From JAEYZS01 sp964469265 (GTDB taxonomy: Bacteria; Bdellovibrionota; Bdellovibrionia; Bdellovibrionales; JAEYZS01), in NCBI GenBank assembly GCA_964469265.1, contig CAYXYF010000033.1, positions 1 to 17,160 on the forward strand: a DNA stretch of 17,160 nt. Reading direction: 5' to 3'. The position numbers and the translations under genes are program-made. Under the pieces are notes generated by a model, which did not search any database, had not been told where the DNA came from, and saw only the letters and a list, made by a program, of their open reading frames with translations. Of this stretch, positions 6,147 to 13,904 are shown piece by piece (positions within the stretch are counted from its first letter, which is position 1; every line of letters starts with the position of its first letter).

Positions 6147-7411
6147 TTTTTCGGATGACTCCGCCTCGATTTCCGCCGTCTGGATACTTTAGTGTGGCTG
6201 AAGTTTTCTTTTTTTTCAATAGCCGCTTTCGCTTTTCCTTTAGACATGAGTCTTGCTCGCTCCACATCTTCCGAGTGATAAGGCTGATCTCGGTCAACCG
6301 GGATCTTTTTGCCAATGAGTTTTTCAATGTCATGGATAAACGCCTTTTCTTCACTATCACAAAACGAAATAGCAACACCTTTAGTGCCAGCTCTTGCAGT
6401 TCTGCCGATTCTATGAACATAGCTTTCTGAAATATTAGGAACTTCAAAATTAATGACGTGGGTGACGTTGTCGATATCAATACCTCGGGCAGCGATATCG
6501 GTTGCAATCAAAACTCGAGTTCTCCCTGCTTTGAAATTATCTAAAGCTCTTTGTCTTGCGCCCTGGGATTTGTTCCCGTGGATAGCTTCAGAGGAGATTT
6601 TATTTTTCGAAAGAGTTTCTGCCACGCGATTTGCTCCGTGTTTTGTTCGAGTAAAAACAATTACTCTTTTGAACTCTTTATTCTGTAATAAAGCTCTTAA
6701 CAAGTCTCGCTTTTTGCTTTTTTCAACATACATTACGAATTGATCAATGAGCTCGACAGTTGTGCTTTGAGGTGCGACTTCGATTTTTACAGGATCAACG
6801 AGCATCGAGTCTGCAAGTGCTACGATTTCCTTCGGCATGGTAGCAGAGAAGAAAAGATTGTGACGCTGAAGTGGCAAAAGTTTTAGAATTCTTCTTATAG
6901 ATTGAATAAAACCCATATCCAGCATGCGATCGGCCTCATCTAGAACAAAAACCTCTGTTTTATCTAGACGCACACATTTTTGTTCGATGAGATCAAGAAG
7001 CCGCCCAGGGGTTGCAACAAGAATGTCTACACCCTTTCTCAAACTTTTAACTTGGGGACCTTGTCCAACACCACCGTAAATAACTGTATGGCTCAGTTTG
7101 AGATTTTTTCCATATACTTTAAAGCTTTCAAAAATTTGTATCGCAAGCTCTCTTGTGGGAGTGAGAATTAAAGCTCTTGGATATTTCGGAACAGGTCTCC
7201 TATTTTGAAGCGCAAGATTTTGCAAAATGGGAAGAGCAAACGCCGCGGTTTTGCCCGTTCCAGTCTGAGCACACCCAAGAAGGTCTTTTTTCTCAAGTAG
7301 GGGCGGAATACATGCCTCTTGGATGGGGGTGGGCCGCTCGTAGCCAGCGTCTTTAAGTGCATTTAAAAGGGGTTCAAGGAGGTCAAGATCTGTAAAGTTT
7401 TGCTCAGACAT
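6140..7411 (-). CDS. rhlE: DEAD-box ATP-dependent RNA helicase, RhlE type
   Basis: A 423-residue protein with all superfamily 2 DEAD-box motifs in order: Q motif (F6...PTPIQ, 27-31), motif I AQTGTGKT (48-55), Ia PTRELA (85-90), Ib TPGR (134-137), II DEAD (158-161), III SAT (189-191), IV VIVFTRTK (250-257), V ATDIAARGIDI (303-313) and VI HRIGRTAR (333-340). The C-terminus is short and very basic (SRRRKSRRSHPKKW), as in RhlE proteins, and probably binds RNA. It unwinds short RNA duplexes using ATP in the cytoplasm, with roles in ribosome assembly and mRNA turnover. The start has only a weak ribosome binding site (GAG). Its stop overlaps the start of the LpxR-like gene by 7 nt, an unusual partner for a helicase. 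RhlB or SrmB identity is less likely given the short tail and sequence style. Confidence 0.95.
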   Translation of the reverse strand: MSEQNFTDLDLLEPLLNALKDAGYERPTPIQEACIPPLLEKKDLLGCAQTGTGKTAAFALPILQNLALQNRRPVPKYPRALILTPTRELAIQIFESFKVYGKNLKLSHTVIYGGVGQGPQVKSLRKGVDILVATPGRLLDLIEQKCVRLDKTEVFVLDEADRMLDMGFIQSIRRILKLLPLQRHNLFFSATMPKEIVALADSMLVDPVKIEVAPQSTTVELIDQFVMYVEKSKKRDLLRALLQNKEFKRVIVFTRTKHGANRVAETLSKNKISSEAIHGNKSQGARQRALDNFKAGRTRVLIATDIAARGIDIDNVTHVINFEVPNISESYVHRIGRTARAGTKGVAISFCDSEEKAFIHDIEKLIGKKIPVDRDQPYHSEDVERARLMSKGKAKAAIEKKENFSHTKVSRRRKSRRSHPKKW

Positions 7412-7512
7412 TCAATGTAGCTCGATTATTTTAGAGTTGAAGGCACTTATACAACGCGATCCTACAATTTCCTAGTAAATAAAGGTCAGGATATGCTATA
7501 TAACTAGGCACT
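7412..7512. promoter_or_regulatory. Divergent promoter region between helicase and small secreted protein
   Basis: This 101-bp gap separates divergent genes and must hold both promoters. On the + strand, TGCTATATA (7494-7502) is a good extended -10 element without a clear -35; its start site would fall about 4 nt before the ATG at 7513, giving a nearly leaderless mRNA. AAGGTCAGGA (7482-7491) looks like a ribosome binding site for a tiny open frame of four codons (7493-7507, MLYN). On the - strand, TATAAG preceded by TTG (about 7446-7454) is a weak -10 candidate for the helicase. Confidence 0.4.
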
Positions 7513-7863
7513 ATGAAGCATCTAATTGCTCTTTTATTTTTATTTTCAAGTACAACGGCTTTAGCAGAGATTTCTTGTGTGGTTCCCTATGGAAGCCCAA
7601 ACATTTTTAATCCAGTTCAAAAACTTTTAATCGATTACCAAGAAAACAGATACTTTGTTCGATGGCCTGTTGAATCAGAGTGTGTGGGTGTTGAAGAAGA
7701 AGTCATTAGCTGTACCGTAGTTGCCAACAATAGAGAGTACGAAGCAATCTTCAACGTCGTCGTCGCTGCGGGATCAGAATACCAAGAAGCTGGAATGTTG
7801 TCCGTCGATAGATTTCTCTTCTGGAATTCGGAATCTCCTATCTATTGTAAGACTGTGGAATAA
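7513..7863 (+). CDS. Small secreted four-cysteine protein, unknown function
   Basis: A 116-residue protein with a standard signal peptide (MKH, hydrophobic core, ALA|EI after A18), leaving about 98 mature residues. It has four cysteines, C22, C57, C67 and C112, enough for two disulfides in an oxidising compartment. The body alternates hydrophobic and polar residues (YFVRWPV, EAIFNVVVAA, DRFLFWN), suggesting a small beta fold. No family is recognised. The ribosome binding site before the ATG is weak. The 3' end overlaps the 3' end of the convergent lipoprotein protease gene by 26 bp, and no terminator is visible. A role as a partner or inhibitor of the neighbouring protease is possible but rests only on position. 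Confidence 0.7.
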   Translation: MKHLIALLFLFSSTTALAEISCVVPYGSPNIFNPVQKLLIDYQENRYFVRWPVESECVGVEEEVISCTVVANNREYEAIFNVVVAAGSEYQEAGMLSVDRFLFWNSESPIYCKTVE

Positions 7864-9253
7864 CGAATTCGAAGTAATCGTCACGCTTCCTATCACAATC
7901 ATTTTTCATACCGTTTTCAAATGCACTTCGGATTTCTATTTCACCAGAAGGCTCGGTAACTCGTTTGTTCCATGAAGGCTTTTTGATCTTTAAACGAGGA
8001 AAGGAAATCTTTCCGATATTGTAATGCTCAGAACTTCGAGTCATTTGTTGAACTGCCATCTTTGCCGTTAAGTGCGGATTTTGTGACATGATTAAGGCAA
8101 TCTCGCGAGCAATAATTGGCGTTGCCATGGAGGTTCCGCTAAGTTTATCCACCAGTAAATCCGCACAGTCTTTTCTTAACCTTGCTATGAGGTTAAGTTT
8201 CTGCTTTTCCGTTAAAGCCAGAACCTTTGCGGGATCGCGTAGGTCAGCCATTTTGTCACTGAGGCACATCTCAGTGGGCATTGTAGATAAAACATCGACC
8301 CCATATCCAAGAATAAATGTGCCTTCAGACAAAAGAATATTTGAAAAGTTCGCAATATCACCTTCGCTATCGACGGCGCCCACGCAAACAATGTTCGGAG
8401 CATCGGCTCCGCACGGCATTCCCACTCGAGCATTCTGATCAATCCACCTTCCGTCATTGCCAGCAGCAACCACAAAGGCGACATGAGGATGAGCAAGTGC
8501 TAGCTGACGGAACCTCTCAGCTCTTTTGAGATGAGCTTTTGTATCAACATCAAAGATCTTACCTGTGGGATATTTTTTATCTACTATTTGCCCTAATGAC
8601 ATATTGATAACTCTGGCACCATCTTGAATAGCTCTTTCAGAGGCTTCAATGAGCTGGTCTAAAAACAATTCAGAAATATCCTGTTCAACAGGAATTCCAT
8701 TTTTTAATTTCAGACTGAAGGGAAAGGCACGATAAGCGAGGAGGCCGATTTCAGGAGCATCGTAAGCTGCAAGTCCCGCAACGTGTGTTCCGTGGTAAGC
8801 CGCTCCGTTAACTTCTTGTGAAATATTTCGTTTAGGATTTAAAACGTGACTGAGATCTGGTGCTAGTGTCAGCAAGCTTTCAAGGGATTCAACTTCCTCA
8901 ACAGATTGTTCAACCTCGGTCAAACCAAGATTTGGGTTGTAATCTGAAGTTCTCACCACATAAGGAGCGGCCCAAGTATCCTGCCCTGAGATATCATAGC
9001 CATATCCAATGGGACTTGAGTTTTGATCTAATTTAAAGTGTAAGTTTTGCGTCAGGTAAGGGTGGTTATAATCAACTCCTGTGTCGATGATCGCCACCAA
9101 AACTTTATGTTGATCATTGATTTTTTTAAAATCTCTATCAACGGGTTTTGGATTACCGAGTTCGTTTCGGTCTTCAGATATTATTGTTTGATCATCCATA
9201 AACTGGCATGAGCACAGAAGCACTGTCAGTAATACGATAGCTAGATTTCTCAT
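7838..9253 (-). CDS. Subtilisin-like (S8) serine protease, predicted lipoprotein
   Basis: A 471-residue protein with a lipoprotein signal (hydrophobic core then LCSC, lipidated Cys C16), so it is probably anchored in the outer or inner membrane facing the periplasm or outside. The S8 catalytic triad is complete: D57 in VAIIDTGVDYNH, H154 in YHGTHVAG and S375 in LSGTSMATP; the oxyanion Asn is N266 in VVAAGNDG. The Asp-His interval is about 97 residues and includes an acidic stretch (EVEQSVEEVESLESLL, about 113-128) not typical of the core fold. There is almost no propeptide between C16 and the catalytic domain. The extra C-terminal tail (about 415-471) ends in FEFVIPQSYNR. GAGGGGA (9260-9266) precedes the ATG by six bases, and a promoter lies just upstream. 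It is likely a surface or periplasmic protease; the substrate is unknown. Confidence 0.93.
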   Translation of the reverse strand: MRNLAIVLLTVLLCSCQFMDDQTIISEDRNELGNPKPVDRDFKKINDQHKVLVAIIDTGVDYNHPYLTQNLHFKLDQNSSPIGYGYDISGQDTWAAPYVVRTSDYNPNLGLTEVEQSVEEVESLESLLTLAPDLSHVLNPKRNISQEVNGAAYHGTHVAGLAAYDAPEIGLLAYRAFPFSLKLKNGIPVEQDISELFLDQLIEASERAIQDGARVINMSLGQIVDKKYPTGKIFDVDTKAHLKRAERFRQLALAHPHVAFVVAAGNDGRWIDQNARVGMPCGADAPNIVCVGAVDSEGDIANFSNILLSEGTFILGYGVDVLSTMPTEMCLSDKMADLRDPAKVLALTEKQKLNLIARLRKDCADLLVDKLSGTSMATPIIAREIALIMSQNPHLTAKMAVQQMTRSSEHYNIGKISFPRLKIKKPSWNKRVTEPSGEIEIRSAFENGMKNDCDRKRDDYFEFVIPQSYNR

Positions 9254-9275
9254 TTGGATTCCCCTCTTGGGGGAG

Positions 9276-9304
9276 ATTGTAGGCAGGCGGACTCAGATTC
9301 ACAA
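9276..9304 (-). promoter_or_regulatory. Sigma-70-like promoter for the lipoprotein protease
   Basis: Read on the - strand: -35 TTGTGA (9299-9304), a 17-bp spacer, then -10 TACAAT (9276-9281), matching the consensus at 4/6 and 5/6. The start site would fall near 9269, leaving a leader of about 15 nt that includes the GAGGGGA ribosome binding site. The promoter lies immediately after the T-tract of the upstream protease's terminator, so the two protease genes appear to be separate transcription units. Confidence 0.65.
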
Positions 9305-9341
9305 AAATAAAAAAGGGCTAAGAAAAAACTTCTTAGCCCTT
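9301..9341 (-). terminator. Intrinsic terminator of the secreted S8 protease gene
   Basis: AAGGGCTAAGAA (9313-9324) pairs perfectly with TTCTTAGCCCTT (9330-9341) around a 5-nt loop, a 12-bp stem. On the - strand it is followed by TTTTATTTTTGT, a classic U-rich release tract. It lies 28 nt beyond the stop codon of the protease gene at 9369. There is no T-tract on the + strand side. Confidence 0.92.
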
Positions 9342-9368
9342 CTCAGGTAATAAATACTTACTGTTGGC

Positions 9369-10823
9369 TTACTTGTTCATCATAGACTGAACATTAAGCT
9401 TTCCGTTAGAAACGGACTTACCTTGCATTGCGGAAATTGGAGCTGCAGATGTCATAATTGCATCTTTAACTTCTCTCCAAGTCTTATTTGGGTGCTTTGA
9501 CCAGTAAAGAGCTGCTGCACCAGCAACGTGAGGGGTTGCCATTGAAGTACCGTCCCAAGTCACAACGCCCATCCCGATGAAAGATAGATCAACAACTGTG
9601 TCTGAGTATCCCCCACCAGAAAGTGTAGAGTAAACTTTTACACCAGGTGCTCCGATATCAACACCTCTTGCGCCCCAGTTAGAGAATGATCCAAGTGCGT
9701 TGTTAGAATCAAGAGCTGCAACACTGATGATATTGTCATGAGTGTACGACGCTGGATAAGCAGGCTTGTCGCTAGTGTCGTTATCGTAACCTTTTCCTGT
9801 TTGGTCACCGTTACCAGCAGCTGCTACGAAAAGAGTTCCTTTGTCCATTGAGTATTGAACCGCATCTCTTAATGCTTGGTTCCCAGCAGCATCGTCTGGA
9901 TCTTCACCAGAAGAACCCCAAGAGTTTGAAAGAACGTGTGCGCCATTGTCAACCGCATACTTAATGGATTTGATAGCGTCAGCAGTAGTTCCTGATCCTT
10001 TTTCAGAAAGGAAACGTAAAACCATGATTTTAGCGTTGGGAGCTACCCCTGCAATACCTTTACCGTTGTTTCCACGAGCCGCAACGTTACCTGCACAGTG
10101 TGTTCCGTGACCAGGGTTTCCGCCGCCCATTAACATATCCATGATAGAAGTTGTGAAGTCGTAAGGCTTGTTGTCATTAGAAACAAAATCCCAACCGATA
10201 ACATCGTCAATGAATCCGTTTCCGTCATCATCAATTCCGTTTGCAGGGATTTCTTTTTCATTTCTCCAAAGGTTAGCAACTAGGTCCTCATGGTTGTAAT
10301 CAACACCAGTGTCGAGAACAGCAACCACAATGTCGTCACCTTTTGCTTGATTCCAAGTCGACTTTACATTGTTGTCGACCATACCCCATTGTTTGCTGAA
10401 CTCAGGATCATCGCCACCATCAACTGGAGTGACAACGCCAGGAAGTTCTGGATTATCTGGAGCTGGCTCGCCGAAATCAGGCATACCCTGGTATGCCTCG
10501 TATTCTTTAAGCGCGCGAATTGTCTCTTTATTTTGCTTAAACTGGCTTGCTGCATATAATTTGTAGTTTGGTTGAACGTGCGCGATAAGAGCTTTGTCGT
10601 TTTTAAGTGCTTGAATTTGCTCTGCTTGGTCCTTGTCCGTCGCCTTAATTAAAATCCACTCATCAAATGGAAGCTGTTCAACATTTGAACCAGAATCAGA
10701 AAAGCTGTTCATTAACTGAGCTTTTACTTTCAATCCCTCTTGTGTGAATTTTACTAAGAACTCTTCGCTTGCATGACTCGTCGTCGCTGCAAAAAAGCAT
10801 AGTGCTAGAATGATATTTCTCAT
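9369..10823 (-). CDS. Secreted subtilisin-like (S8) serine protease with propeptide
   Basis: A 484-residue protein with a signal peptide (SHA|SE after A18), a propeptide resembling inhibitor I9 (about 20-90, ending VQPNYKLY), a Pro/Asp-rich linker and a full S8A catalytic domain. The triad is D171 (AVLDTGVDYNHEDL), H239 (GHGTHCAGNVAARGNNGKG) and S427 (WDGTSMATPHVAGAAALY), with oxyanion N338 (AAAGNGD). NGIDDDGNGFIDD (195-207) is the Asp-rich, probably calcium-binding loop common in bacterial S8 enzymes of the thermitase type. The pattern predicts export as a zymogen with self-processing. GGAGGGGGG (10827-10835) is a strong ribosome binding site. It is unlike the adjacent lipoprotein protease in length and architecture, so the pair is not a recent duplication. 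A protease of this kind fits a predatory or scavenging lifestyle (inference). Confidence 0.95.
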   Translation of the reverse strand: MRNIILALCFFAATTSHASEEFLVKFTQEGLKVKAQLMNSFSDSGSNVEQLPFDEWILIKATDKDQAEQIQALKNDKALIAHVQPNYKLYAASQFKQNKETIRALKEYEAYQGMPDFGEPAPDNPELPGVVTPVDGGDDPEFSKQWGMVDNNVKSTWNQAKGDDIVVAVLDTGVDYNHEDLVANLWRNEKEIPANGIDDDGNGFIDDVIGWDFVSNDNKPYDFTTSIMDMLMGGGNPGHGTHCAGNVAARGNNGKGIAGVAPNAKIMVLRFLSEKGSGTTADAIKSIKYAVDNGAHVLSNSWGSSGEDPDDAAGNQALRDAVQYSMDKGTLFVAAAGNGDQTGKGYDNDTSDKPAYPASYTHDNIISVAALDSNNALGSFSNWGARGVDIGAPGVKVYSTLSGGGYSDTVVDLSFIGMGVVTWDGTSMATPHVAGAAALYWSKHPNKTWREVKDAIMTSAAPISAMQGKSVSNGKLNVQSMMNK

Positions 10824-11136
10824 TTTCCCCCCTCCGTGGAATATTTAAGCTCTACAATCCATTTGCGTGCCTAAAATTTTTTCAATACCTAAGGCTACCC
10901 ACATGCCCACAGATTTCCAAATAAAAACTATCACAAACAATTAAATATGAAGCATACCGTCTGACGCGATGGGTATACTGACTATATTTTTGGCAATCGT
11001 TGAGGCTTGGGTTTCGGGGGTTTTTAGACGTTCCATCGCGCCTAATTTACCTATAAGATTATGTTTTCTTCCTGTTCGGAAACATGATAGCTATGAATGA
11101 ACTGATAACCAAATGAGAATTATGAGAGGGCATAAA
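10824..11136. promoter_or_regulatory. Divergent control region between S8 protease and nuo operon
   Basis: A gap of about 300 bp with no gene. It must contain the leftward protease promoter and the rightward nuo promoter. Visible structure: CGCGATGG (10965-10972) and CCATCGCG (11033-11040) form an 8-bp inverted repeat 60 nt apart. ATACC/GGTAT (10954-10958 with 10972-10976) is a second dyad. An imperfect hairpin spans 11061-11085 (ATGT...TTCC-TGTTC-GGAA-ACAT), and ATAGCTAT is palindromic at 11086-11093. CTGACG (10961-10966), a 16-bp spacer and TATATT (10983-10988) is the best sigma-70-like candidate for nuo, which would give a leader of about 140 nt. TATAAG (11052-11057) is another -10 without a -35. 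All are low certainty. Confidence 0.4.
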
Positions 11137-11718
11137 ATGCTTAATCAAACTTCTACGCCCAACACGGGATTAGAAATTAAAACAGTTGATCTTGAAGCGG
11201 AAACACAAGAATTTTTGCGTACTGGCGGATTCACAACAAAGCTTGATGATATCATTGCATGGGGACGAAAGAATTCCCTTTGGCCAATGCCATATGGTAC
11301 TGCTTGTTGTGGTATTGAGTTTATGTCCGTGATGGGACCCAAGTATGATATCGCACGTTTCGGTGCGGAGGTCGTTCGGTTTTCTCCAAGACAGTCTGAC
11401 TTACTTATCGTTGCAGGAACAATCACTGAAAAAATGGCTCCCGTTTTGGTTCATATTTACCAACAGATGTTAGAACCTAAATACGTTATTTCAATGGGAG
11501 CGTGTGCAAGCTCTGGCGGATTCTATCGCGCATACCACGTTCTACAAGGTATCGATAAAGTTATTCCCGTCGACGTCTATGTTCCAGGGTGTCCACCTTC
11601 TCCAGAAGCCGTTGTAGATGGAGTAATGCTTCTCCAAAATATGATTGAAACTCATCAGCCGAGACCTTGGAAGGACAATTGGAAGGTTCCGGGCTTTTTA
11701 AGATCTAGCGAAGGATAA
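11137..11718 (+). CDS. nuoB: NADH-quinone oxidoreductase subunit B
   Basis: NuoB of respiratory complex I, the peripheral-arm subunit that carries cluster N2 and passes electrons to quinone. From this start the protein has 193 residues. The N2 cysteines are the tandem pair C57/C58 (YGTACCGIEFMS), C123 (MGACASSGG) and C152 (VPGCPPSPEA). The conserved RFSPRQSDLLIVAGT and PGCPPSPEA blocks are intact. An in-frame ATG at 11113 would add eight residues but has no ribosome binding site. The ATG at 11137 has GAGAGGG (11124-11130) six bases upstream, so it is preferred. It is the first gene of the nuo run; nuoA, which usually precedes nuoB, is absent from the 300 bp upstream. nuoCD follows after 7 nt. 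Confidence 0.96.
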   Translation: MLNQTSTPNTGLEIKTVDLEAETQEFLRTGGFTTKLDDIIAWGRKNSLWPMPYGTACCGIEFMSVMGPKYDIARFGAEVVRFSPRQSDLLIVAGTITEKMAPVLVHIYQQMLEPKYVISMGACASSGGFYRAYHVLQGIDKVIPVDVYVPGCPPSPEAVVDGVMLLQNMIETHQPRPWKDNWKVPGFLRSSEG

Positions 11719-11725
11719 TTCAAAA

Positions 11726-13408
11726 ATGAATCACTTAGAAGAAATCAGATCAGATCTGTCTGCAAAATTTCAGAATGGAAATCAGTTCAGTTTTACAAAC
11801 TCTTTTGGAAACGACGTTGTCGAGGTTCCTAAGGATCTTGTACTCCCATTAATGAGACACTTAAAAGATTCAGGCCGCTTTAACTTCCTTATGGATTTGT
11901 GTGGAGCTGACTATCCTGAACGCGCTAAAAGATTTGAAGTCGTTTATCAGTTGTTTGACACAAACTCATTTCGAAGACTCAGAGTCAAAGCTCAAGTCGG
12001 AGAGAATGAAGCTATTGACTCTATTACGTCGGTTTGGATTGGTGCAAACTGGTTTGAGCGTGAAACCTACGATATGTATGGCATCGTTTTTAAGGGGCAC
12101 CCAAATCTTACAAAAATTTTAACGCATCATCATTTCAAAGGGCATCCACTGCGTAAGGATTATGATCCAAACCATCAGCAACATTGTGCAGACGTATTGC
12201 CAATTCACTTTGATAACGACGCAACCTATATCCCTGATCCGAACAAAAACCTTGTTCCGATCAACATCGGACCTTCTCACCCAGCAACTCACGGTACTCT
12301 TCGGATTATGGCAGAGCTTGATGGTGAAACCATTAACCGTTCAAATGTAGAACTTGGGTTCCTACACCGTTGCTTTGAAAAGATGTGTGAGACACACTAC
12401 TACAACCAAGTTATTCCTTATACGGACAGACTAAACTACTGTTCGGCACCTATGAATAACTTAGGGTATTGTAAAGCTGTAGAAAAAATGTTGGGCGTAG
12501 AGATTCCACCGAAGGCACAAGCAACACGAGTTATTCTTGCAGAGCTTAGTCGGATTATTGATCACATTGTATGTATCGGCGCCAATGCCGTTGATCTTGG
12601 TGCCTTAACTGGATTCTTCTATCTCTTTGGAATGCGCGAAAGAGTTTATACTGTTTTTGAAAAACTCTGTGGTGCAAGACTGACTGTATCTCTTTTAAGA
12701 GTTGGCGGGATTGCGAACGAACCACCAAAAGGTTGGTATGACGATGTTCTCAAACTGAATGAAGAAATCAAACGTGGAATCGATGAAGTCGATCGTTTGC
12801 TGACGAATAATAAAATTTGGATCGAAAGAACAAAAGGCGTCGGAGTTATCAGCACCGCCGAGGCCCTTGAATATGGATATACTGGTCCGTGCTTAAGAGC
12901 GACGGGCCTGGGGCTAGATCTTAGGAAGGTTGAGCCTTATTATGGTTATGATCAATTGGATTTTGATGTTCCGACGGGTACAACTGGAGACGTCTACGAT
13001 AAATACCGCGTACGTCTTGAAGAGATGAGGCAATCGACTCGTATTATTGATCAAGTGGCAAGAAATGTTCCTGCTGGTGATTACACCATTCGCGATAAGG
13101 ACATTGTTTTGCCTGAGAAAAGAGATGTTTACGGAAATATCGAAGGATTAATGAACCACTTTATGCTCGTTATTAAAGGCATTAAACCCCCAGCTGGTGA
13201 AATCTATGATGCGACGGAAGCCGCAAACGGTGAGTTAGGTTTTTATATTGTCAGTGATGGTGGTCCGAAACCATATCGCTTAAGAGCACGTCCACCATGC
13301 TTCCCGATTTATCAGTCGTTCTCACGTCTGATTGATGGAGGAATGGTTGCTGATGTGATTTCCGTATTGGGTAGTTTAAATCTTATCGCTGGTGAATTGG
13401 ATAGATAG
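11726..13408 (+). CDS. nuoCD: NADH-quinone oxidoreductase fused subunits C/D
   Basis: A 560-residue fusion of the complex I 30-kDa (NuoC) and 49-kDa (NuoD) subunits. Residues 1 to about 150 are NuoC, with the family block ANWFERETYDMYGIVFKGHP (107-126) and GHPLRKDYDP (139-148). After a linker of about 30 residues, NuoD begins near 178 with PINIGPSHPATHGTLRI, including the quinone-site histidines H185 and H189, and ends in the usual ...GELDR. Fused CD is known from E. coli and relatives and from scattered other phyla; in others the two are separate genes. NuoD helps form the quinone pocket with NuoB. One local deviation is HRC in ELGFLHRCFEK, where Gly is common. AAGGA (11712-11716) in the end of nuoB serves as the ribosome binding site, and nuoE follows after 9 nt. 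Confidence 0.96.
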   Translation: MNHLEEIRSDLSAKFQNGNQFSFTNSFGNDVVEVPKDLVLPLMRHLKDSGRFNFLMDLCGADYPERAKRFEVVYQLFDTNSFRRLRVKAQVGENEAIDSITSVWIGANWFERETYDMYGIVFKGHPNLTKILTHHHFKGHPLRKDYDPNHQQHCADVLPIHFDNDATYIPDPNKNLVPINIGPSHPATHGTLRIMAELDGETINRSNVELGFLHRCFEKMCETHYYNQVIPYTDRLNYCSAPMNNLGYCKAVEKMLGVEIPPKAQATRVILAELSRIIDHIVCIGANAVDLGALTGFFYLFGMRERVYTVFEKLCGARLTVSLLRVGGIANEPPKGWYDDVLKLNEEIKRGIDEVDRLLTNNKIWIERTKGVGVISTAEALEYGYTGPCLRATGLGLDLRKVEPYYGYDQLDFDVPTGTTGDVYDKYRVRLEEMRQSTRIIDQVARNVPAGDYTIRDKDIVLPEKRDVYGNIEGLMNHFMLVIKGIKPPAGEIYDATEAANGELGFYIVSDGGPKPYRLRARPPCFPIYQSFSRLIDGGMVADVISVLGSLNLIAGELDR

Positions 13409-13417
13409 AGGGAAGGT

Positions 13418-13894
13418 ATGTTTCAGTTAAGTCAAAATGGTTTGGAATACGTCAAAAAAGAATTGGCGAGATACGAAACAAAAAGGTCCGCAATCATCCC
13501 TGCGCTTTATATAGCGCAAGTAGAAAACGGCGGATGGATATCTCCAGATGTTGTAAAGCATTTAAGTGATGTCATGGATATCCCGATGGCGCAGATTAAC
13601 GAAGTGCTAACCTTCTATACGATGTTTAATAAAAAGCCAGTGGGAAAGCATCATATTCAGATCTGTTGCAATATCTCTTGTGCAATGGCTGGTGGTCACG
13701 AAATGGCGGATTACCTCTGCGACAAGCTTGGCGTTGTCGATGGCGAAATGACAAAAGATGGTCGCTTTACGATTTCCAGAGTTGAGTGTCTGGGATCATG
13801 TGATACAGCGCCAGTCGCTCAAATTAACGTTGATGATTACACTGAAAATCTGACTTATGAAAAACTTGATCAAATGATCAATGAACTGAAGTGA
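13418..13894 (+). CDS. nuoE: NADH-quinone oxidoreductase subunit E
   Basis: The 24-kDa subunit of complex I, 158 residues, a thioredoxin-like [2Fe-2S] protein carrying cluster N1a beside the FMN subunit. The ligands are C83 and C88 (C-x4-C in ICCNISC) and C124 and C128 (C-x3-C in ECLGSC), the standard spacing; C84 is an additional adjacent cysteine. The N-terminal helical part with IIPALYIAQVENGGWIS is typical. AGAGGG (13407-13412) overlaps the nuoCD stop and lies five bases before the ATG. nuoF follows after 10 nt, keeping the electron-input pair E-F together. Confidence 0.96.
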   Translation: MFQLSQNGLEYVKKELARYETKRSAIIPALYIAQVENGGWISPDVVKHLSDVMDIPMAQINEVLTFYTMFNKKPVGKHHIQICCNISCAMAGGHEMADYLCDKLGVVDGEMTKDGRFTISRVECLGSCDTAPVAQINVDDYTENLTYEKLDQMINELK

Positions 13895-13904
13895 GAAAAA
13901 CATA

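Noticed and set aside
6070..6507. 145-codon frame on the - strand across the helicase/barrel junction
   Set aside because: It lies in another frame of two well-supported genes, has low-complexity Lys/Ser content and no ribosome binding site or family motif.
7721..7975. 84-codon + strand frame overlapping the small secreted protein and the protease tail
   Set aside because: Out of frame with the better candidate at 7513, no signal peptide and no ribosome binding site; a shadow frame.
11113..11136. Upstream ATG of nuoB and a seven-codon frame (11093-11116) overlapping it by ATGA
   Set aside because: Neither has a ribosome binding site; the ATG at 11137 with GAGAGGG upstream fits better, and NuoB family homology starts well inside.
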